From positions 1-7,056 of the forward strand of contig JAJDTQ010000213.1 of assembly GCA_022827045.1 (NCBI GenBank): a DNA stretch of 7,056 nucleotides, written 5' to 3'. Positions 1 to 6,600 of the stretch are shown one piece after another. The notes beneath the pieces are model-generated. The model ran no database searches. It was not told the origin of the DNA and saw nothing but the letters and a program-made list of their open reading frames with translations. The stretch comes from Candidatus Binatia bacterium (GTDB taxonomy: Bacteria; Desulfobacterota_B; Binatia; UBA9968; JAJDTQ01). A program made the translations under genes and the position numbers. Within the stretch, counting starts at the first letter, position 1. Every line of letters begins with the position of its first letter.

Positions 1-141
1 CCTGCCCATACGCGCCCCTGTCAACGCTTGACCTCCGTCCTCACGGACGGCGGCCCATGACTCGGGGTGGAAGTGGTGGCTTGCCTTCTCCTTCCTGTTG
101 GACTTTCACCAACTGCACTCGCACCAGTTAGCCTGGCGCAC
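1..141 (-). mobile_element. 5' end of a group II intron (domain I, partial; rest lies left of the window)
   Basis: Read on the minus strand from 141 downward, the sequence begins GTGCGCCAGGCTAACTGG, matching the GTGYG 5' consensus of group II introns. A 7-bp hairpin with a GCTAA loop follows (GCGCCAG pairing with CTGGTGC, one G-U), then a GTTGG/CCAAC hairpin around a GTGAAAGTCC element that is frequent in domain I of bacterial group II introns. Further on are GAGTCATG, a perfect 6-bp hairpin closed by a GTGA (GNRA) tetraloop at 35-50, and AAGCGTTGACAGGGG, all of which I recognise from bacterial intron domain I. The plus-strand parB-like frame fits its family from about 142 rightward and meets a TAG at 129-131 just inside the intron, which supports the boundary at 141/142. 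The reverse transcriptase (maturase) and domains V-VI would lie off the left edge and cannot be seen, so I cannot tell whether the intron is complete or active. Recognition is by motif and structure, not by alignment. Confidence 0.72.
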
Positions 142-173
142 AGGAGTTCGGGGCCTGGAGCCCGGGCGAGGAG

Positions 174-908
174 ATGCTCGCCGACCGCTCCAGCCTGCCG
201 CTGGACTGGCTGACCATCGAGGACGGCGGCGAGTCCTTCGCAGCGCTGCGTGCGTTGCCACAGGACGACAAGCAGCGGCTTTTCGCGGCCTCGGTCGCGC
301 GCACGGTGAAGGGCCAGTTGGCGTTCGAGCCCCAGGCCCGTCCCGAGCTCGAAGCCACCATAGCCCGGCTCGACATCGACTTCGCAAGCCAGGTGCGTCC
401 GACCGCGGCCATGCTGTGGTCGCGCATCAACAAGGGGCGCATCCTGGAGATCGCCAGGGAGACCCTGGGACCGGCATGGGCCTCCGCGCGGGCCAAGAGC
501 AAGAAGCCCGCGATCGCCAAGGCGATGGAGGAGGCTTTCGCGGCCGGCAGCCCTCCGCTGGGCGTCACCGTGGACGCCCACGCGGCCGCGCTCGCCTGGA
601 CCCCGCCCGGCTTCAAGGCGTTCGATACAGGCCGTGCCGGCGCCGAGGATGCGAGTGCGGAGACAGCGCCGCCCGCCGACACAACGGACTCCGTAGCCGG
701 CCCGGAACCGTCACTGGAACCGGACGCCGGCGCCCTGGAGCAGGTGGAGCCGGACAGCGCCGACGCACCCGCCGATCCGCCGCATCCGGTCTCCGTGACC
801 GAGACCGTCGAAACCCCGGCGACCGAACACCATCCCGCACCTACCGCCGCCAACGGCCACGACAACGGCAACGGGCTCGACATCCCCGAGTTCCTGCGCA
901 GCGTCTGA
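174..908 (+). CDS. parB: ParB-like partition protein, C-terminal remnant cut off by the intron
   Basis: ParB proteins bind centromere-like parS sites and work with a ParA ATPase to segregate plasmids or chromosomes. The 244 residues resemble the C-terminal portion of the large ParB/RepB/Spo0J-type proteins of alphaproteobacterial plasmids: a helical region (about 8-70, with LPLDWLTIEDGGESFAALRAL), a conserved-looking stretch around residues 75-125 (RPTAAMLWSRINKGRILEIA, then an AKSKKPAIAKAMEEAFA helix), a Pro/Ala/Glu/Asp-rich low-complexity linker (about 150-230), and a short tail DIPEFLRSV. The nuclease-like/ParB N-terminal domain and the DNA-binding HTH are absent. The coding frame is family-like back to about 144 (EFGAWSPGEE before the Met) but meets the intron at 142 and a TAG at 129-131. 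The ATG at 174 is therefore probably an internal Met; GAGGAG directly abuts it, leaving no normal ribosome-binding spacing. It may be a pseudogene; if translated, it would lack DNA binding. The family call is moderate because only the less conserved end is visible. Confidence 0.62.
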   Translation: MLADRSSLPLDWLTIEDGGESFAALRALPQDDKQRLFAASVARTVKGQLAFEPQARPELEATIARLDIDFASQVRPTAAMLWSRINKGRILEIARETLGPAWASARAKSKKPAIAKAMEEAFAAGSPPLGVTVDAHAAALAWTPPGFKAFDTGRAGAEDASAETAPPADTTDSVAGPEPSLEPDAGALEQVEPDSADAPADPPHPVSVTETVETPATEHHPAPTAANGHDNGNGLDIPEFLRSV

Positions 909-929
909 ACCACCCTCCGGCCCGAATGC

Positions 930-965
930 GCCCCGTCCCGCACACCGCGGGGCGGGGCTTTTTTT
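930..965 (+). terminator. Strong intrinsic terminator after the parB remnant
   Basis: A 12-bp GC-rich stem (930-941 with 947-958, one G-U pair) closes a 5-nt ACACC loop and is followed at once by seven T residues (959-965), then G and TTT. It lies 22 bp after the parB stop. The T-tract ends only 30 bp before the ATG of the next gene, so it separates the parB unit from the GHKL gene or acts as a partial, read-through terminator. Confidence 0.93.
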
Positions 966-982
966 GTTTGTCCCACCCAATC

Positions 983-988
983 GGGGAG
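983..988 (+). promoter_or_regulatory. Ribosome-binding site of the GHKL ATPase gene
   Basis: GGGGAG lies 7 nt before the ATG at 996 and supports that start. The 14 bases from 985 through the ATG (GGAGACCGCACATG) match 12 of 14 bases with the corresponding leader of the radC-like gene. Confidence 0.8.
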
Positions 989-995
989 ACCGCAC

Positions 996-2768
996 ATGAC
1001 ACATACCGCCATTCCGCCCGGGGCGACGATCCGCGCCCGGGTCCACGAAGGCGCGCTGAAGCGCGTCACACGGTTCTTTGCATCGACCCTCACCGATGTC
1101 TTCGTCGAGGCGCTTCAGAACTCACGCCGGAGCGGCGCCGCCTGCGTCCGCGTCACCGTGGGCACAACCGCCGGCCATCCCGGCAACGGCGCCGCCGGGC
1201 CGCCGGAGACACCCCTGACGGTGACCGTCACCGACGACGGCGCCGGCATCGAAGACCCCGCGGTCCTGCTGAGCTTCGGGGAGAACGGCTGGACCGACGA
1301 CATCGTAGCCCGCGAGGACGCGGCCGGCATGGGGATCCTCAGTCTGGCGCAGCGAGGCTGCCGGATCACGTCGCGGCCACGCACGCCGGACGGTCATGCC
1401 GGGCAGGGCTGGTCCGTAGACCTCGAGCCGGAACACTTCACGGGCCAAAGCGACGCCCGGGTCCGGCCCGACGACACCGCGCCGCACCCATCCGGCACCG
1501 CCGTCCGGTTCCATGCCACGGAATCCGCCGATGCGATCCACACAGCCGTCGCCAACGCGACGCGTCATTACCCTTTGCCGGTCGTGCTCGAGGGCATTCC
1601 GGGGACCGAACCCGTGACGCTCGAACGAAGAGCCTATCTCGACGGCGCCGTCCATGCCGAGGGCTGGAACGGCCTCGTGTTCGGCGCCTTCCGCGACCGC
1701 TGGCGCGGCAGCTTCGAGCCCGATCTCAACTTCTTCGGGCTGACCCTCCCCGTCCGCCTGCCCACGGTGGAAACCGTCCATGGCGGCATCTGGTCCGTCC
1801 GCGCCGATGTGAGGGACTGCCCCGGCCTCGAACTGGTGCTGCCGGCCCGCAAGGAGGTTGTCGAGAACCCGTTCATCGACGGCATGCGCGAGGCGGCGCG
1901 CCTCGCCATCTACCGCGCCATGGCGGCCGACTCCGACCCGCGCCCGGCGTTTGCAGACTGGACGCGGGCGCGCGACGCCGGGATCGAACTCGCTCCGCCG
2001 CCCCAAGTCCTCCTTCCCTGGCGGCCCGGCATCGCCGACATCGACGACTGGCGAGAGCCGCCCAGGCCCGCGCCGGTCGGCGGCGATGCCTTGGTCATGA
2101 CCTGCGATCCCGACCCGCCCGAGGCCCAGGCGCTGTGGCGAGCCGCCGAACGCGCCGGCATGGCGGACAGGCTTTTCGAGGCCGACAGGCGCCTCGAAGG
2201 CTACAGGTGGTATGGCGCGCTCGAACGCGTCACGGGCGTCGACACCGAGGTCACCGTCAACGGCAAGGCGTGGCCGCTGGACAAATTCCCCGCGCCCGCA
2301 CGGACGGGGGCGGCCGCCGCGCCTCTGCCCACCCGTCCCGACGCAATCCGTATGACGCTTGCAATCGAGACCGCCGGCGGCCCGGCCCGCACCCTCGATC
2401 TCCCCGCCGACCTCGCCTTCGCGGGAGAGGCCTGGAGCTGGGTGGGCGAAGCGCTGCCGCTCGTCACAAGGGACAGCAACCTGGAGCCGCAACGGCTCGC
2501 GGAACTGCTGCGCCACGCGTTCTTCTCCGCCTCCGACGATGTGGATGCCGACAGCCGCGAGACCCAGGCCGTTCGGTTCGACGAAGAGGCGCTCCACGTC
2601 GCCACCAGGCTCCTGTGCAACGAGGACTCCGCGCTTGTGCTCTCCATTGCCGAGACCGTCCGCCGGGAGATCTTCTGGCTCGTCCCGCATAGTCGCAAGG
2701 TGGAGATCTCCATCGCCCGCCCCGACGTCCGGATAACCTTGGGCGATCCCCCCGAAACCGCAACCTGA
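996..2768 (+). CDS. GHKL-fold ATPase (HSP90/MutL-like ATP-binding domain), function unknown
   Basis: The N-terminal ~200 residues carry the Bergerat (GHKL) ATP-binding signature in the right order. The N-box is E38-A-L-Q-N42 (VFVEALQNSRRSGA), with the Glu expected to activate water and the Asn to bind Mg. The G1 box is D80-D-G-A-G84-I, contacting adenine. The G2 lid glycines are G111-M-G113 followed by ILSLAQR. The E-x3-N spacing and NSRRSGA resemble MutL, HSP90 and MORC-type ATPases rather than histidine kinases, and there is no phosphorylatable His domain. The remaining ~390 residues match nothing I recognise. A conserved-looking LVLPARKEVVEN segment around 279-290 could hold a transducer-domain lysine (K286), but that is inference. 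There is no signal peptide or membrane segment, so it should be cytoplasmic. The start has a good ribosome-binding site and the frame is uninterrupted to TGA at 2766. Its place between a partition gene and radC/methyltransferase-helicase genes suggests a DNA-linked role in a mobile element. The fold is well supported; the function is not. Confidence 0.85.
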   Translation: MTHTAIPPGATIRARVHEGALKRVTRFFASTLTDVFVEALQNSRRSGAACVRVTVGTTAGHPGNGAAGPPETPLTVTVTDDGAGIEDPAVLLSFGENGWTDDIVAREDAAGMGILSLAQRGCRITSRPRTPDGHAGQGWSVDLEPEHFTGQSDARVRPDDTAPHPSGTAVRFHATESADAIHTAVANATRHYPLPVVLEGIPGTEPVTLERRAYLDGAVHAEGWNGLVFGAFRDRWRGSFEPDLNFFGLTLPVRLPTVETVHGGIWSVRADVRDCPGLELVLPARKEVVENPFIDGMREAARLAIYRAMAADSDPRPAFADWTRARDAGIELAPPPQVLLPWRPGIADIDDWREPPRPAPVGGDALVMTCDPDPPEAQALWRAAERAGMADRLFEADRRLEGYRWYGALERVTGVDTEVTVNGKAWPLDKFPAPARTGAAAAPLPTRPDAIRMTLAIETAGGPARTLDLPADLAFAGEAWSWVGEALPLVTRDSNLEPQRLAELLRHAFFSASDDVDADSRETQAVRFDEEALHVATRLLCNEDSALVLSIAETVRREIFWLVPHSRKVEISIARPDVRITLGDPPETAT

Positions 2769-2840
2769 GCCTGTCAGCCGCCGCAACGCATCTGCCGCAG
2801 CCGGCTTTCCACTCTTTCCCCGCAAGATTGCCCGGCGCCG

Positions 2841-2868
2841 CCCGGAGCCGAAACCGGCTGTTTCCGGG
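2841..2868 (+). other. Bulged inverted repeat in the gap between the GHKL and radC-like genes
   Basis: CCCGGA (2841-2846) pairs with TCCGGG (2863-2868). Inside it GCCG (2847-2850) pairs with CGGC (2855-2858) around an AAAC loop, leaving TGTT as a 4-nt bulge. No T-run follows, so it is not a standard intrinsic terminator. It could be an mRNA-processing or stability element, an operator, or chance in GC-rich DNA. Apart from this and the ribosome-binding site, I see nothing else in the 171-bp gap 2769-2939. Confidence 0.35.
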
Positions 2869-2926
2869 ACGCGGGCGGCCGGGGCGTGAGAGCGGCCGTG
2901 CCCGCCACGACATTCATCCCGACCAC

Positions 2927-2932
2927 AAGGAG
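2927..2932 (+). promoter_or_regulatory. Ribosome-binding site that fixes the radC-like start at 2940
   Basis: AAGGAG sits 7 nt before the ATG at 2940. The same frame stays open upstream to a GTG at 2886, but that codon has no comparable site and the 18 residues it would add (MRAAVPATTF...) do not resemble RadC. The ATG is therefore chosen. Confidence 0.85.
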
Positions 2933-2939
2933 ACCGTGC

Positions 2940-3521
2940 ATGGAAAGCGCGAACCCGATGGAGGAACTGATCGGCCCGGAACGGACAACCAGGCTCGCGG
3001 GCCTCTCCCTGCTCGACCTCGACTCGATGACCGTCCGGGAATTGAGGCGGCAGGGGCTCACCCCGGCGCAGGCCCGCAGGGTCAAGGCGGCGTTCGAGAT
3101 GGGCCGGCAACTCCTCGAAGCCGAGGCATGCATGCACGAGAACGCTCCGACGCTCAGCACTCCCGAGGAGGCCTACCGCTACATGCGGCCCAAGTACGTG
3201 AACGAATACCGCGAACACTTCGACGTGCTGATGATGGACAACCGGAACAGGTTGATCGGTCATCACCGGGTGTCCACCGGCAGCCTAACTTCCTCCATTG
3301 TTCATCCCCGCGAGGTTTTCAGGCCGGTCATCCGGGAGAGCGCCGCCTCGGTCATTTTTTGCCATGGGCACCCCACAGGAGATCCAAGCCCTTCTCGCGA
3401 GGACGTGGAGATCACCCACCGACTCCGCCAAGTGGGCGAGGTGATGGGAGTCCGTATCCACGACCACGTGGTCTGCGGGCACGGCCGCTTCTTCAGTTTC
3501 GCAAGGGAGGGCCTTCTGTGA
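2940..3521 (+). CDS. radC: RadC family protein (JAB/MPN metalloprotein-like domain)
   Basis: The 193-residue product has the standard RadC layout. A short helix-hairpin-helix-like N-terminal part (about 21-60, GLSLLDLDSMTVRELRRQGL) precedes a JAB1/MPN domain (about 70-193). The JAMM zinc motif appears complete: E92 (in NEYREHFDVLMMD), H142-G-H144, S152 and D155, in the RadC signature HGHPTGDPSPSREDVEIT (usual form HNHPSGDPxPSxxD). TSSIVHPREVF and the tail DHVVCGHGRFFSFAREGLL also match the family. It is somewhat shorter than chromosomal RadC (usually about 220 residues), the reduction being at the N-terminus, as is common for copies on plasmids and integrative elements. The biochemical role of RadC is unsettled: the early DNA-repair assignment was questioned, and mobile-element copies are often linked to anti-restriction or maintenance regions. 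It lies 171 bp after the GHKL gene and 129 bp before the methyltransferase-helicase, probably in one transcript. Confidence 0.93.
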   Translation: MESANPMEELIGPERTTRLAGLSLLDLDSMTVRELRRQGLTPAQARRVKAAFEMGRQLLEAEACMHENAPTLSTPEEAYRYMRPKYVNEYREHFDVLMMDNRNRLIGHHRVSTGSLTSSIVHPREVFRPVIRESAASVIFCHGHPTGDPSPSREDVEITHRLRQVGEVMGVRIHDHVVCGHGRFFSFAREGLL

Positions 3522-3568
3522 CTTCCCGCAGGAGGTTCCACCCGGACGGCTGAGAAGATGTACGTACC

Positions 3569-3585
3569 GCCGGCACGCCGCCGGC
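3569..3585 (+). other. Small GC-rich inverted repeat between the radC-like gene and the methyltransferase-helicase
   Basis: GCCGGC (3569-3574) and GCCGGC (3580-3585) form a 6-bp stem with an ACGCC loop, 47 bp after the radC stop. There is no T-tract. It follows an 8-bp palindrome GTACGTAC at 3560-3567. It may be a weak mRNA structure or a protein site, or chance. The rest of the 129-bp gap (3522-3650) shows only the ribosome-binding site. Confidence 0.3.
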
Positions 3586-3635
3586 CGGTTGACGGGCGTC
3601 TGCGTCTGCCGCACCCCGGCCTTTCCACACATTCC

Positions 3636-3641
3636 AGGAGG
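3636..3641 (+). promoter_or_regulatory. Ribosome-binding site of the methyltransferase-helicase gene
   Basis: AGGAGG, a near-perfect anti-16S match within AGGAGGGAGAG, lies 9 nt before the ATG at 3651. It supports that start for a gene whose 3' end is not in the window. Confidence 0.85.
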
Positions 3642-3650
3642 GAGAGATCC

Positions 3651-6600
3651 ATGCTCGACGTACACACGGCGCCGGACACATCCGTGCGCGTCCCGGTCCC
3701 CCGCACGCTTCCGGCCCTCCCGGCCGACCCGAATCTCCGTCCTTCCACCAATGACGCGCTGTTCACCGCGGCCACGACCCTCCTGCCGGTCCTGGAAGCT
3801 GGCCGGCCACTCGACGCCCCGACCCTGCGGGACGCCATGACGCGCGCCTTCGGGGCCACGGACGCTCGGGGCGCCTGGGTCTGGAAGGACGCCTACGAGG
3901 CCGCCGAGGCCGCGGTCGTGCTGTTCATCCGCCGCCATGGCCGGGCCATGCGCCGTCACGCCGGGGCCGGCCCGGAAGGCCCCGCCGCCATGCTGAGGAT
4001 GCTTGAGGCCGTGGCCGCACTGGAGCCCTCCCACACCAAGCGTTCCGAAGAGCAGGTCCGCCTGCAGCAGTTCTCGACGCCTCTGCCGCTCGCCTACGCA
4101 ACGCTCCGGGCAGCGGCCATCCGGCCGGGCGACATGGTGCTGGAGCCGTCCGCCGGCACCGGCATGCTGGCGGTGATGGCGGAATGCGCGCTCGGAAGCG
4201 CGGCCGGGAACCTCCATCTGAACGAGATCGCGGAAACCCGCCGCGCGTTGTTGTGCCGGCTGTTCCCCGAAACCCTGGTCACCGGCGTGAACGCCGAGAA
4301 CACCGCCAACCGCCTGCCCGGCGCCCGGCCCACCGTCGTCATCATGAACCCGCCGTTCTCCGCAACTCCGGGCGTGGGCCGCATCCGCCACGACGCGGAT
4401 CTCCGTCATGTGCGTTCCGCCTTCTCCATGCTGCCGCCGGGAGGCCGGCTCGCGGCCGTCACCTCCGCCAAGTGCGTTCCGGGGGATTCCGACTGGAACC
4501 GCGCCTTCGGCCGCCTCGACCCGCCCGCCCGGGTCGTGTTCTCCATGGCCGTCGACGGCCGTGTCTACGCGCGCCGGGGCACCGGTTTCGACACCAGACT
4601 CACCGTGCTCGACCGCGCCGACCGGCCCGGCATCGAGGTCGATCCCGGCGCCCGCGCCGCAACCGCCGCCGAGCTGCTCGACGCCGTCATCGCCCAGGTT
4701 CCACCGCGCCTGCCGGTGGAAGTCCGCACCATCGAGACCGCACCCCTCCGGGACCTCTTCGGCAGCACGGTCACGCTACGCCCGCCTGTGCGAAAGACGG
4801 CGTCGACAGCATCCGCGCCGGCCCATGACTGGGGACCGGTGTCCGAACTCACTGTCGAGACCAGCCCGGCCGACTCCACCACGGACGCCGATGGTCCCGT
4901 TTCCGGCCCCTACGAGCCCTGGAGGCCCGGCGCCTTCCACATCCCGGCTGCAACCGCGCATCCGACGCCCCTGGTGCAGTCCGCGGCAATGGCCGCCGTC
5001 CCGCATCCGGCGCCGTCCTACCGCCCCATGCTGCCGGAACGCATCGTCGCGGACGGTCTCCTGTCGGACGCCCAGCTCGAAAGCGTGGTGTTGGCGGGAC
5101 ACGCCCATGAGGGGCACCTGGCGGCAAGCTACCGGATCGGCTCCGGCTGGGAAACCGTCCAACGGTGCAGCGACGACGACCAGGGCGAGGCCGCCCTCAC
5201 CGACGAAGGCGAGACCCTGTCGGCGCCGGTCCGCTTCCGCCGGGGCTGGATGCTGGGTGACGGCACGGGCTGCGGCAAGGGGCGCCAGGTCGCGGCCGTC
5301 ATCCTCGACGGCTGGCTCCGCGGCCGCAAGCGCGCGCTTTGGCTGAGCCAGTCGGACAAGCTCCTGGAAGACGCCCGCCGCGACTGGACCGCCCTCGGAG
5401 GACGTGACGACGACGTGGTCCCCCTCGGTGACTTCCGCCAGGGAGACGAGATCCCCCTCTCCACCGGCATCCTGTTCACGACCTATGCCACGCTGCGCTC
5501 GCCGTCCCGCCAGGGCCGCGTCTCGCGGCTCGACCAGATCGTAAGCTGGCTCGCCGGAGGACCCGACGAGGACGACCGCCACGCCTTCGATGGCGCCATC
5601 GTCTTCGACGAGGCCCATGCCATGGCCAACGCGGCCGGCGGCAAGGGCGCGCGCGGCGACGTGAAGCCGTCCGCACAGGGCCGCGCCGGCCTCCGGCTCC
5701 AGAACGCGTTGCCCGACGCCCGGATCACCTACGTGTCGGCCACCGGCGCCACGACCGTACCCGGACTGGCCTATGCCGGGCGTCTGGGCCTGTGGGCCGC
5801 CGGCGAGACGCCGTTCGAGACCCGGACCGATTTCGTGTCGGCCATGGAAGCCGGCGGAGTCGCCGCCATGGAGGTGGTCGCAAGGGACCTGAAGGCGTTG
5901 GGTCTCTACCAGGCCCGCGCACTCGCCTACCATGGGGTCGAGGTCGACATCCTGGTGCATTCTCTCTCGGATGAACAGCGGCGCATCTACGACTCCTATG
6001 CAGGCGCCTTCAAGGTCATCCACGCCAACATCGAAGCGGCGCTGGAGGCCACGGGCATCATGCAGGGACAGTCGACCCTGAACAAGAATGCGAAGTCGGC
6101 AGCGCTGAGCGCCTTCGAGAGCACCAAGCAGCGCTTCTTCGGCCATCTGCTGACCGCCATGAAGTGCCCCTCGCTGATCCGCGCCATCCAGGCAGATCTC
6201 GACGCCGGCCGCTCGGCCGTCATCCAGCTCGTCTCGACCGGAGAGGCGCTCATGGAGCGGCGCATCGCCGAGATACCGGCGTCGGAATGGGACGATCTCG
6301 GCATCGACCTGACGCCCCGCGAGCACGTCCTCGACTTCCTGGCCCACGCATTCCCCGTGCAACTCCAGGAGCCCTTCACCGACGGCGACGGGAACCTGAT
6401 GAGCCGCCCCGCCACAGACGCCGAGGGCCATCCGGTCCTCTGCCAGGAGGCGCTCGCGCAACGCGACGCGCTCCTGGAGCAACTCGCATCCCTGCCGCCG
6501 GTGCCCTCGGCCCTGGACCAGGTGGTCCAGCACTTCGGCCACGAGGCCGTGGCGGAAGTGACAGGGCGCTCGCGGCGGGTGTTGAGAATCTCGGACGGGG

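Noticed and set aside
168..173. GAGGAG as a ribosome-binding site for the parB remnant
   Set aside because: It directly touches the ATG at 174 with no spacer, and it encodes Glu-Glu in the apparent original frame.
21..581. 186-codon minus-strand frame crossing the intron/parB junction
   Set aside because: It spans the structured intron 5' end and the exon, and has no domain. The maturase of a group II intron would lie in domain IV, further left, not here.
98..2692. 864-codon plus-strand frame crossing the parB remnant, terminator and GHKL gene
   Set aside because: It runs through a strong terminator and an intergenic region, has an Arg/Pro/Ala-rich product without motifs, and conflicts with the frames that carry ParB-like and GHKL signatures.
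2886..2939. GTG at 2886 as an upstream start for the radC-like gene
   Set aside because: It has no good ribosome-binding site, while the ATG at 2940 has AAGGAG at 7 nt. The extra residues do not look like RadC.
1122..3266. 714-codon open frame on the minus strand spanning the GHKL gene and most of the radC-like gene
   Set aside because: It is antisense to two genes with clear family motifs and shows no recognisable domain. Long antisense frames are expected when third positions are mostly G or C.
3589..3616. TTGACG as a -35 promoter element before the methyltransferase-helicase gene
   Set aside because: No plausible -10 hexamer lies about 17 bp downstream; that region is GC-rich.
3285..4409. 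374-codon minus-strand frame over the end of the radC-like gene and the start of the methyltransferase
   Set aside because: It is antisense to RadC and methyltransferase motifs, with no ribosome-binding site or domain that I can see.
4408..5346. 312-codon plus-strand frame in the region between the methyltransferase and helicase motifs, considered as evidence of a frameshift
   Set aside because: The main frame from 3651 stays open and carries motifs on both sides (NPPF before, Walker A after), so no frameshift is needed.
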